From contig QIHJ01000197.1 in NCBI GenBank assembly GCA_003229065.1, positions 1 through 17,759 on the forward strand: a stretch of 17,759 bases of DNA, in the 5' to 3' direction. The first letter of the stretch is position 1; every line of letters starts with the position of its first letter. Shown here piece by piece: positions 7,216-14,046 of this stretch. Both the position numbers and the translations under genes were made by a program. The notes beneath the pieces were generated by a model. It made no database searches. It had not been told where the DNA came from and saw nothing but the letters and a program-made list of their open reading frames with translations. Source of the DNA: Candidatus Dadabacteria bacterium (lineage in GTDB: Bacteria > Desulfobacterota_D > UBA1144 > Nemesobacterales > UBA2774).

Positions 7216-8028
7216 TTATATCCATCCTAATTCACACGGTAATACTCGCTGAATTTTTGTGTAAACCGCATTATCCAGAGGTATTAAGTGATTATCAATT
7301 TGGGAGATAGGGACCGATCCTATAAGAGAATTCGTGAAAAATGCGAATTCCGAGCTGAACAGCTCTTCTAAAGAGTACCCGCCCTCTTCTATCTGAAGAC
7401 CGAGCTCGTCCCTTATATCAAGCAATACCTCTCTTATAGTCCCCGGAAGAATCCCGCATTCAACAGACGGAGTATAGAGCTTCCCTTCCTTGTACCAGAA
7501 TATATTACCGGCGCTGCCTTCAGTGATATTGCCTTCCTCGTTAAGGAATAAGGCTTCGTCAAACCCTTTTCCCAGTGCTTCACGCCTTGCAATGATATTC
7601 TCCAGGTAATTGAAGGATTTAATTTTGAGTATAGGCGAGCTTGAATTCTTAGTAAACGAGCAAATACCCGCCTTGAGAGAGTCTTTGGGCTTCAGATACT
7701 CCCTTACCAGCATAAGTATCTGTGATCCTTGTGATTTTTCATAGAACGGGTTACTTCCTTCAGACAATATACAGAGCTTAACATATAGATCCGAGAGTCC
7801 CGACTTCTTTACCGCCTGTTCGATTAATACGGCGATATAACCTTCATCGGGCATTTCCAGATTTAAAAACCCTGCCCCCTCTTTAAGCCGCTTCATATGC
7901 TTATCGAAATGTACAGGTAGCCCCGATTTGTGACGGAAGGTCTCGAACACCCCCTCGCCATAAAAAAGCGAGCGGAGCGGAAGCTCGTCATATACCCTGT
8001 TTCCATTTATATATATAAGGTCTTCCAA
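7216..8028 (-). CDS. pabC: Aminodeoxychorismate lyase (class IV PLP aminotransferase fold)
   Basis: The protein is 270 aa. Class IV hallmarks are SLFYGEGVFETFR (20-32), KSFNYLENIIARREA (137-151) with the PLP lysine K137, NITEGSAGNIFW (167-178) and the C-terminal GILPGTIREV (192-201). PabC removes pyruvate from 4-amino-4-deoxychorismate to give p-aminobenzoate, the folate precursor. The family also contains branched-chain and D-amino-acid aminotransferases. The choice of PabC rests mainly on the gene starting 30 nt after the stop of pabB. The only start near the domain boundary is TTG 8028-8026, with a GGGGG run 7 nt before it; no ATG is available, so weak translation is expected. The 3' end overlaps the outlying DnaA-box-like site at 7271-7279. 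Confidence 0.88.
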   Translation of the reverse strand: MEDLIYINGNRVYDELPLRSLFYGEGVFETFRHKSGLPVHFDKHMKRLKEGAGFLNLEMPDEGYIAVLIEQAVKKSGLSDLYVKLCILSEGSNPFYEKSQGSQILMLVREYLKPKDSLKAGICSFTKNSSSPILKIKSFNYLENIIARREALGKGFDEALFLNEEGNITEGSAGNIFWYKEGKLYTPSVECGILPGTIREVLLDIRDELGLQIEEGGYSLEELFSSEFAFFTNSLIGSVPISQIDNHLIPLDNAVYTKIQRVLPCELGWI

Positions 8029-8058
8029 CTATTTACCCCCGTTTCTTTCTGAAACACT

Positions 8059-9306
8059 TTATTCCATAATTCCTAAGGCCTTTTTGATAGCGTATGATTT
8101 AAGAAGCGTCTCCTCATACTCTTTCTGTGGGTCAGAATCCCACACTATACCTCCACCTACCCAGAATGTAGACTTGCCGGCCTGCGTAACCATTAATCTT
8201 ATCCCGACACTCAATACAAAATCTCCGTTCGGATAAAAAACGCCAAGCGCCCCGCAGTAAGGCCCTCTGAGGTGCGGCTCAAGCTGGTCTATTATCTCAA
8301 GAGTCCTCTTTTTAGGCGCCCCCGTAACAGAACCCGGCGGAAACACATTTCCTATAATTTCGGCTAACCCTCTGTCATCATTGACATTCCCCTGAACTTC
8401 TGAGACCATCTGATGAAGGGTCGAATAACTCTCTATATCAAAGAGACTGTTCACTTTGACCGAGCCGTACTCACATATCCTTCCCAGGTCGTTTCGCATA
8501 AGATCCACAATCATCAGGTTCTCAGCCCTTTCCTTGTCACTGCTCACTAGCTCCGCCCGTTTCACAGTATCCTGCTCCTCGGACTGGCCCCTACTGTGCG
8601 TCCCCTTTATAGGCCTGCTAATGAGTTTCCTTCCAGTTTTCCTGAGATATAGCTCCATAGAGCCGCTTATTATCTGGAATTCTCCAAAGTCCATATAAGA
8701 GCCATACGGCACAGGCTGTGCTCCGTAAAGCCTGAGGAAATAGTCCAGCGGAGATAAATCAAACTGTGCCGTGTAGCGCTGGGAGAGGTTTGCCTGATAT
8801 ATATCCCCGGATTGTATATAGCTCTTCGCCCGCATTACCATATCCTTATAAGTCTCTTCGTCCATATTGGATGACAATTCCTTTTCAGGGGCTGTAGACG
8901 ACTTAAATTCTCTTTGATTTAAGTCATTTAGATCATATCTCAACTGTGCGATATCACTCACTTTTTTATCTTCCATCTTATAAATATTTAAAAATATATC
9001 AGGATGTCTATCGCCGTCTTTTTTATGTTTCGGGATAAACCCCGAATCCGTATATTTCGAGTATTCATAACCGATATACCCGGTAGCACAGTACCCCTCT
9101 GATAAATAACCCTCAAGCAAAGAAAGTGGATCGCGGTTGGATTCTATGGTCTTTTCCTCGCTAACAATTGTAGTTAACCCGTCCCTAAAGGAGAGTGTGA
9201 AAACGGGCGAATCGAATAATATATAGCGCTCCTTTTGACCCGGATCACCGAGCCACCCGTTTCCAGAATCTAAAAAGATGGAGGAGTTTGAAGGTAATTT
9301 TTCCAT
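8059..9306 (-). CDS. pabB: Aminodeoxychorismate synthase component I
   Basis: The protein is 415 aa, a chorismate-utilising enzyme. Motifs in order are GDIYQANLSQR (167-177), SRPIKGTHSRG (230-240), DLMRNDLGRI (268-277), NVFPPGSVTGAPKKRTLEII (320-339), GPYCGALGVF (348-357) and a C-terminal GGGIVWDSDPQKEYEE. The PIKGT lysine (K234) is the residue that separates PabB from anthranilate synthase TrpE, which has PIAGT. PabB aminates chorismate to 4-amino-4-deoxychorismate with ammonia from the glutaminase PabA, which is not in this window. In the usual SPE block the proline is replaced (SGSMELY, 214-220). ATG 9306 has no strong ribosome site. The gene forms an operon with pabC downstream, in the cytoplasm. 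Confidence 0.93.
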   Translation of the reverse strand: MEKLPSNSSIFLDSGNGWLGDPGQKERYILFDSPVFTLSFRDGLTTIVSEEKTIESNRDPLSLLEGYLSEGYCATGYIGYEYSKYTDSGFIPKHKKDGDRHPDIFLNIYKMEDKKVSDIAQLRYDLNDLNQREFKSSTAPEKELSSNMDEETYKDMVMRAKSYIQSGDIYQANLSQRYTAQFDLSPLDYFLRLYGAQPVPYGSYMDFGEFQIISGSMELYLRKTGRKLISRPIKGTHSRGQSEEQDTVKRAELVSSDKERAENLMIVDLMRNDLGRICEYGSVKVNSLFDIESYSTLHQMVSEVQGNVNDDRGLAEIIGNVFPPGSVTGAPKKRTLEIIDQLEPHLRGPYCGALGVFYPNGDFVLSVGIRLMVTQAGKSTFWVGGGIVWDSDPQKEYEETLLKSYAIKKALGIME

Positions 9307-10027
9307 ATAAAAGTAGATTAACGCTATTGTGGGTATTTACAAGAATGGTGAGTGCAGGATTCAGGATACAAGATGCAGGATTAAAAGAGAGATTCTTCGC
9401 TTAGCTCAGAATGACACCATAAAGACAAATCTCCCTAACCCCCCTTTACAAAAAAAGGGGGAGGGTAAAAAGGAAAAGACGTGGATTCCCGACAAAGGTA
9501 TTTGGGAATGGCTAATTGATCCCCCTCACCTTTAATTATTTTGGGTTCAGAAATTATGTGCCGGGACTCTAGTTGCTTATGAGGCTTTGATCAACGTAGA
9601 GCTGCTTCTCACTTGCTCGAAACAGTTCCCCACGCTGGGGAGAGGAAATTAAAAGAGAAATTCTTCGTATTAGACTTTGATGAAGCCGGACAATAACTTT
9701 AATTTGCGTATTCCCTAGTAGGTATAGGCGTCCGATTGTGCGCTCGTTTACAACCGTTGCTCAGAATGACACTAGAAAGATATAACTATCCTACTTTATT
9801 AGCTTTTCTGGTAATCATAAGGTGGATTACGGCGGCCAGAACATATTAATGCTAAGGGTAACTGAAGATTAAAAAGTAAACGCTTTATACTGCTCCCCAT
9901 TAAGAAGCTAGTAAAATACCTGGAAACGGCGGGTCAGGTGGGTAGTGGCTGGCTTGGATTATAGTGTGTTGGAGCATGTAGTGCATTTACGGCTAGTTGT
10001 TCTTGATTATCATAAGACCATTGTGCA
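9307..10027. other. 721-nt gene-free region with decayed repeats
   Basis: No reading frame here has domain-like content or a ribosome site. The stretch carries fragments of common intergenic elements: ATTCTTCGCTTAGCTCAGAATGAC (9392-9415, written here in two halves ATTCTTCGCTTA and GCTCAGAATGAC), a later GCTCAGAATGACAC near 9760, and a C/G-rich hairpin at 9433-9465. The rest looks like diverged non-coding sequence. No tRNA or other RNA structure was recognised. Confidence 0.6.
9433..9465. repeat. CCCTAACCCCCCTTT / AAAAAGGGGGAGGG hairpin element
   Basis: The two arms pair over about 13 positions with small mismatches around a short loop (TACAA). The same kind of palindrome recurs in intergenic DNA of many environmental bacteria (general knowledge). 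No gene ends here on the plus strand. On the minus strand it lies more than 100 nt before pabB. Confidence 0.5.
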
Positions 10028-10501
10028 CTATGGGTTGGGGCCCGATAACCTGTCGCGTGCGAAGTCTATGAATAGTGATGTAATTCTGAAATTCTCGTGA
10101 GTATTGTCGTCTAGCATTGCCACTTTAAAAATTACCGAACCGCTCTTCTGCTCCACGCTCATAAGCTCAATCACCATATTTTGGGCCCCGTCTTTATTCA
10201 ACACAGAAAGAATTGCGTTTGGCGGGTCTTTCTTGAAGCTGTCACTCCCCTTGTCCCATGACTCTACAAATTTCTCAAGAGAGAGATGCCCTGCGACTCG
10301 ATCAGGTCTATCAGTGAAGTAAACAACATTGGGAACTGCGTTTAATGTCAAAGTATCTCCCTTTAAGCTCCCTGAGGCCGCACTCAGAACAAACAGATAA
10401 CCAGGCTCTTTAGAATCGTCGATTACATGCTCGGCAGATACCACGCCTGGAAGCAGCGTCAGCATCACGGTAAATATTGCCAATATGGTTGCGTGTCTCA
10501 T
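10028..10501 (-). CDS. Secreted hypothetical protein
   Basis: The protein is 157 aa from ATG 10501, which has GGAGGG 7 nt upstream. An in-frame GTG at 10516 overlaps this ribosome site and is rejected as a start. A signal peptide covers residues 1-23 (MRHATILAIFTVMLTLLPGV then VSA), with likely cleavage before EH, so the protein is periplasmic or released. The mature part is one compact domain with GSLKGDTLTLNAVPNVVYFT near 45-64 followed by DRPDRVAGHLSLEKFVESW and PPNAILSVL. This arrangement (strand-rich start, YFTDRP, FVESW, PPNA.LSVL) recalls small uncharacterised periplasmic proteins; I know no function for it. It stands alone, divergent from the cysteine-rich gene at 10685. Confidence 0.75.
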   Translation of the reverse strand: MRHATILAIFTVMLTLLPGVVSAEHVIDDSKEPGYLFVLSAASGSLKGDTLTLNAVPNVVYFTDRPDRVAGHLSLEKFVESWDKGSDSFKKDPPNAILSVLNKDGAQNMVIELMSVEQKSGSVIFKVAMLDDNTHENFRITSLFIDFARDRLSGPNP

Positions 10502-10559
10502 AACTATACCCTCCACAATAGTGGTTTATAACCTATCGTAATACTATAGCATGGATTAA

Positions 10560-10590
10560 AGGGGGAGCTTCGGCTCCCTTTACTTTTATA
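10560..10590 (+). terminator. Hairpin with UUCG loop and T-rich tail
   Basis: GGGAGC-TTCG-GCTCCC is a perfect 6-bp stem closed by a C(UUCG)G tetraloop, flanked by A and T runs that can extend it past a two-G bulge. TTTACTTTTAT follows. This is a good intrinsic-terminator shape on the plus strand, but no plus-strand gene precedes it. It may end an antisense or small RNA, or be a relic. Confidence 0.45.
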
Positions 10591-10610
10591 AGAAAAAATC
10601 TGCTCAAAAC

Positions 10611-10641
10611 TTGATTAAAATCCCCATCTTATGATAAGATG
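10611..10641 (+). promoter_or_regulatory. Promoter with overlapping palindrome before the cysteine-rich gene
   Basis: TTGATT (10611-10616), an 18-nt spacer and TAAGAT (10635-10640) form a plausible sigma-70 promoter. A 17-bp perfect palindrome, CATCTTAT-G-ATAAGATG (10625-10641), covers the whole -10 and looks like an operator. The start codon is 44 nt further on. Confidence 0.5.
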
Positions 10642-10684
10642 AAGTCACGTAGGCAGCATTAAACACTTAAAAGGGGGGGAATTT

Positions 10685-11182
10685 ATGCTCAGACTTCGTT
10701 TCTCATACTTTGCGGCTACTGTCCTTATTATTGGGTTTCTTTTTCTCACTATCACTAAAGACGCATTATCGCAAGAGAGTATAAGTTTAGGTTGCTGCAA
10801 GACCGTGACTGGTACACCGGCTTGTGTAGGCTGTGGGGATGGAGGACTTAAATGCGCAATAGACAGCTCCCTGTGCGTAGAAACCAACTTTTTTACATTA
10901 AATGAAGTTTGTGCAGAAAGCTCGATAGCTGAAGAGGCAATATGCCAAGCAGCGCAAACCACTGGCTGCTGCGTAACTTCACAAGATAATTGTGCCGATG
11001 ATGTCAGTTTAGACTCGTGCACGGGTCAGAAGTGGTTTGAAGACGCTGCCTGCTCAGTCATCCCTTTGTGCGCTCAAGCGGAGCAACCAGCCACTCACGT
11101 TGATCGTACAATAATAATAATTGTTATATTAGTTGTAATTGTGGCCTATACTCTGTACCGCAGAAGAAAGCCGAGTGCTTAG
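10685..11182 (+). CDS. Cysteine-rich exported protein with C-terminal membrane anchor
   Basis: The protein is 165 aa. Residues 1-29 form a signal peptide or N-terminal anchor (basic start LRLR, hydrophobic core 8-23, likely cut after ALS). The middle (36-130) holds 14 cysteines in two diverged repeats. Each repeat begins GCC (36-38; 94-96) and has C-A-x-D-x-S-L-x(0-2)-C followed by a Phe-containing stretch and two further cysteines. The spacing suggests disulfides in a secreted, oxidising compartment. The C-terminus has a strong membrane segment (about 142-157, IIIIVILVVIVAYTLY) directly followed by RRRK (159-162) and PSA. This is the membrane-plus-basic-tail layout of sorting-enzyme substrates, but no IPTLxxWG or PEP-type motif precedes it. 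ATG 10685 follows a G-run ribosome site. The family is not recognised and no function is assigned. Confidence 0.75.
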   Translation: MLRLRFSYFAATVLIIGFLFLTITKDALSQESISLGCCKTVTGTPACVGCGDGGLKCAIDSSLCVETNFFTLNEVCAESSIAEEAICQAAQTTGCCVTSQDNCADDVSLDSCTGQKWFEDAACSVIPLCAQAEQPATHVDRTIIIIVILVVIVAYTLYRRRKPSA

Positions 11183-11235
11183 ATGAGAAAAGCGAGAGCC
11201 TTTCCCCCTCCGCCAAGGCTTCGGGGGACAAGCAG

Positions 11236-11823
11236 GGTGCGCGGGTTATTTGTTGCCGGGATTGAAAGGGATTGCCGCCCGGCTTCGCACAAGACTATGG
11301 CGAGGCAAGCAGTCGCTGCGCTCCTTTGCAATTACTTGTCTTCGTTTTTAACTACACAAGGACAATCATCATAGTACTTCTTCTTTTGAATGATCAAAAG
11401 AAGCAAAAATCACCCGCCGGGACATAAATGACGCTAAAAATAAATCACGGAAGCTAAACATCACAATTCCACCCACACCCCGTGTGAGGTTTTTAACACG
11501 GACACAGAGTGTCCCTTCATACGGTTTCTGTGTATCTCAGGAGATGGGATGAATTCATATAGATTACACCTAACATTAGGAGTGACAGAGAAATAGTCCG
11601 GGTGCAGGCCCTGCCTGCCGTTATTTATGTATGTCGGGAACTAATCACCCTTCGAGGGCCTCAGGGTGAGCGGGTTACTTTGGTGCCGAGATTGGAGGGG
11701 ATTGCCGCCCGTCTTCGTCAAAGGCTACGCCCCGGCATGCGCTGAGGCAAACGAGAGCCTCAGAATGAGTGGATTTTTGGGTGCTAAGATTGTAGGAGAT
11801 TGCTTCGCTTCGCTCGCAATGAC
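11236..11823. repeat. Three direct copies of a ~55-nt composite repeat
   Basis: The copies lie at about 11236-11290, 11661-11720 and 11761-11823. Each reads CAGRRTGMG, then GGRTTA or GGATTT, GTTGCCGGGATTG (or variants GGTGCCGAGATTG, GGTGCTAAGATTG), then GGGATTGC, then a C/T-rich hairpin arm. Only the third keeps the complete TTCGCTTCGCTCGCAATGAC end, the form most often met in other genomes. Confidence 0.6.
11380..11403. repeat. Perfect 10-bp hairpin
   Basis: CTTCTTTTGA and TCAAAAGAAG are exact complements around ATGA. A run CAAAAATCA follows, so on the minus strand the T-run precedes the stem and on the plus strand there is no T-tract. A terminator in either direction is therefore weakly supported. 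Confidence 0.5.
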
Positions 11824-11837
11824 TGTTTAAAAAAATG

Positions 11838-13832
11838 TTATTGTTTATCTTCGGCTTCTACTGATTCCCGTAGGATCATAGAGATATCTTTTATTTCCAG
11901 ATTGTCATTGCCCGCGTGCTTTGCAGCGTCCTCAAACATCGTATCGCAAAAATAGCATGCCACTGCGAGTGTATCGGGGTTTTTGGACTCGACCTCTTCA
12001 AAGCGGTTCCAGTTGACCCTGGGAGCGTCCTCTTCCATCCAGATCTTCCCTCCACCTGCGCCGCAGCAGAAGCTGTTCTCTCTTTTCCTGTCAAGCTCAA
12101 TGAGCTTTAACCCCGGTATGGACTGAAGAACCTCTCTAGGGGCGTCAAACACCCTGTTGTAGCGTCCAAGATAGCACGGGTCATGGTATGCGACTTTCTG
12201 GTTCACCTCACCCTTGGGCGTGAGTCTTCCCTGCTTTATAAGATCGCTTAGAAGCTCCGTATGGTTAATAACCTCGAAATTCCCGCCGAACTGGGGGTAT
12301 TCGTTTTTTATAGTATTAAAACAGTGCGGGCAGTTTGCAATAACCTTTTTAACCTTAAGCTGGTTTAAATTCTCAATATTTTCCGTTGCAAGCATTTGAT
12401 ATAGAGCTTCTTCACCTAGCCTTCTTGCCGGGTCTCCGGTACATTTTTCCTTAGGCCCGAGCACCGCAAACTTTACCTCCGCTTTTTGAAGGAGCGCAAT
12501 AACCGACTCTGCGATCTTCTGCCCCCTCGGGTCATAACCACCGTAACAGCCCATCCAGTATACGAAATCGAACTCACTCGCATCCTCTATTCCGTCCTCC
12601 CCTATTACATTCACACCGTCTACTTTTGATAGCCATTTAGCCCGGTCGCTCTCGCTGAATCCCCACGGGTTACCATGAGTCTGCAGGGCCTGGAGCGTCT
12701 TTACCGCAGGTCCGGTAATTTTGCCCTCTAGAGTGAGATAGCGGCGCATTTCCATGATTTTACCCATCTGGTCAATGAAAAGAGGGCATTGTTCTACACA
12801 GGCGTTACAACTTGTACATGCCCAGAGCTCGTCCTCTGTTATCCACTCGGGCCCCGGAATGATACCGTCTCCGTTTAGCGTGCCGCCGTTTAGTAGCTCC
12901 TTACCCTCACTCGAAGCGTAGTGTCTGAGTTTTACGACTATTTCCCTGGGCGAAAGGGGTTTTTCCGTGTGCCAAGCCGGGCAGTTGTCGGTACACCTGC
13001 CGCACTCCGTGCACGTATAGGCGTCTAAAATGTCTTTCCATGTAAAGTCCTCGAGCTTTCCTGCACCGAAGTGGTCTATATCGTCTGGTATATTTTCAAA
13101 ATCTATAGGATTTAAGGCTCCTCTGGGTTTTAAGTCCTGGAAGAAAACGTTCGGTATAGCGGTGAATACGTGGCTGTGTTTTGAGTAAGGCAGGTAGTTC
13201 AGGAAACCGAGCACAATTAAAACGTGGAACCACCAGAAGAATTCCCCTGAATAAGCAAGCCCCGATTCACTCATTCCAGAGTAGAAGATAGCTGCAAATG
13301 CGCTCGATACCGGCACCCAGCCCGAAGTCTCTCCGGCCATGGCCAGCTGTGCCCCTGTGAATCCGAACGCCGTGACCATAAGGCCGAATATGAGCCCCAG
13401 AATAACTACCGCGTCAAGCCCGTTTACTTCCCTTCTTTTCGCAATCGTCGTTCTGTTTATTATGCCCATTACAATTGCGATCAGTACCAGGAACTGCACT
13501 ACATCGAGTATGAATCCGTAAACACTATGTGCAGAGCCCGAAAGGAGCCTGAACCCGGGGAACATTCCCCCCGCCAAAACCTCTACCGTTCCTATGGTGA
13601 TAATAATGAATCCCCAGAAGATCATAAAGTGAGCAATGCCCGCAAATGTGTAATTCTTTACGAGCCTCTTCTGACCGAACACATATATCAGAACGAGTTT
13701 TAATCTCTCGGGGATATTGTCGAACCTCTTCTCGTACTTACCAATGCGGAGAATCTTTATAAGGTTCCATATGTTGTAAGCGAAAAACGCAAAGGCCGCT
13801 ACAACCAATATCGCCATAATAATAGGTTTCAT
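11838..13832 (-). CDS. Membrane-bound Fe-S oxidoreductase, FadF / ETF:menaquinone oxidoreductase-like
   Basis: The protein is 664 aa. Residues 1-225 form a NarI-like cytochrome b domain with about five to six membrane helices and candidate haem ligands H68, H102, H203, H219 and H221. A ferredoxin-like module follows with two 4Fe-4S motifs: C274-x2-C277-x2-C280-x3-C284 and C339-x2-C342-x2-C345-x3-C349. Two HdrD/GlpC-type CCG domains come last, with key cysteines C429, C464, C501, C504, C553, C589-C590 and C626, C629. This fusion is characteristic of FadF/EMO proteins, which take electrons from electron-transfer flavoprotein and pass them to (methyl)menaquinone, for example in fatty-acid oxidation. 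ETF and acyl-CoA dehydrogenase genes are not next to it here, so the donor is inferred. ATG 13832 has GGAGG 7 nt upstream and a good promoter at 13898-13926. Confidence 0.88.
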   Translation of the reverse strand: MKPIIMAILVVAAFAFFAYNIWNLIKILRIGKYEKRFDNIPERLKLVLIYVFGQKRLVKNYTFAGIAHFMIFWGFIIITIGTVEVLAGGMFPGFRLLSGSAHSVYGFILDVVQFLVLIAIVMGIINRTTIAKRREVNGLDAVVILGLIFGLMVTAFGFTGAQLAMAGETSGWVPVSSAFAAIFYSGMSESGLAYSGEFFWWFHVLIVLGFLNYLPYSKHSHVFTAIPNVFFQDLKPRGALNPIDFENIPDDIDHFGAGKLEDFTWKDILDAYTCTECGRCTDNCPAWHTEKPLSPREIVVKLRHYASSEGKELLNGGTLNGDGIIPGPEWITEDELWACTSCNACVEQCPLFIDQMGKIMEMRRYLTLEGKITGPAVKTLQALQTHGNPWGFSESDRAKWLSKVDGVNVIGEDGIEDASEFDFVYWMGCYGGYDPRGQKIAESVIALLQKAEVKFAVLGPKEKCTGDPARRLGEEALYQMLATENIENLNQLKVKKVIANCPHCFNTIKNEYPQFGGNFEVINHTELLSDLIKQGRLTPKGEVNQKVAYHDPCYLGRYNRVFDAPREVLQSIPGLKLIELDRKRENSFCCGAGGGKIWMEEDAPRVNWNRFEEVESKNPDTLAVACYFCDTMFEDAAKHAGNDNLEIKDISMILRESVEAEDKQ

Positions 13833-13897
13833 GTCAGTGCCTCCAAATGCGTAAACCTTGTAAGTCAGTGGGGGTTAATCTTCCGAACGCCCATATT

Positions 13898-13926
13898 ATC
13901 TTAAAAAAAAGAGCAAACTTAGTCAA
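13898..13926 (-). promoter_or_regulatory. Sigma-70-type promoter of the Fe-S oxidoreductase gene
   Basis: On the minus strand TTGACT (13926-13921) is followed after exactly 17 nt by TAAGAT (13903-13898). The spacer ends in a T-run. The predicted start site is about 55 nt before the ATG at 13832. Confidence 0.6.
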
Positions 13927-14046
13927 GCTAAATCGTCCTGATAATTATATTTTACCGGACTTTCGGGAAATCAGCTAACCGCAGCCGATCAGATGAGTGG
14001 GGTTTTATGTAAGGTATGGAAAAGAGCCGCTTGAAATATTTTAGAA

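Larger units (their letters stand above)
6998..7279. other. Candidate chromosomal replication origin (oriC)
   Basis: The gap between mnmE and pabC (218 nt) plus the end of pabC holds a consensus parS site, two perfect DnaA boxes and several near matches: TTATCCAGA at 7271-7279, ATTTCCACA at 7044-7052, ACATCCACA at 7022-7030 and TGTGGAATT (complement AATTCCACA) at 7200-7208. An AT-rich stretch at about 7148-7200 (T-runs, TTTAATTA, ATATATATTTA) could be the unwinding element. The neighbourhood of mnmE is a classic oriC location. The flanking genes point toward the site rather than away from it, which is unusual and a reason for caution. Confidence 0.65.
11183..11837. other. 655-nt gene-free region with three diverged direct repeats
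   Basis: No convincing coding sequence is present. The 63-codon frame starting at 11183 is repeat-derived, made of low-complexity translation from hairpin repeats, with no ribosome site. The region holds three copies of a composite repeat (11236-11290, 11661-11720, 11761-11823), a long perfect hairpin (11380-11403) and a stretch around 11480-11535 with CACGGACACAGAGTG-like phrases common in intergenic DNA. Confidence 0.6.

Noticed and set aside
7008..7310. 100-codon plus-strand frame starting MFHVKHPHLW in the mnmE-pabC gap
   Set aside because: The MFHVKH start is simply the translation of the parS site. The rest runs through DnaA boxes and an A/T-rich stretch and overlaps the end of pabC, and there is no ribosome site or family resemblance.
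9329..9535. 68-codon plus-strand frame after pabB
   Set aside because: It is the translation of repeat sequence (CAGGATT repeats and a C/G hairpin), with no ribosome site and no protein-like pattern.
10685..11182. Calling the cysteine-rich protein a definite exosortase H substrate
   Set aside because: The IPTLxxWG motif is absent before the membrane segment. Only the membrane-plus-RRRK layout fits.
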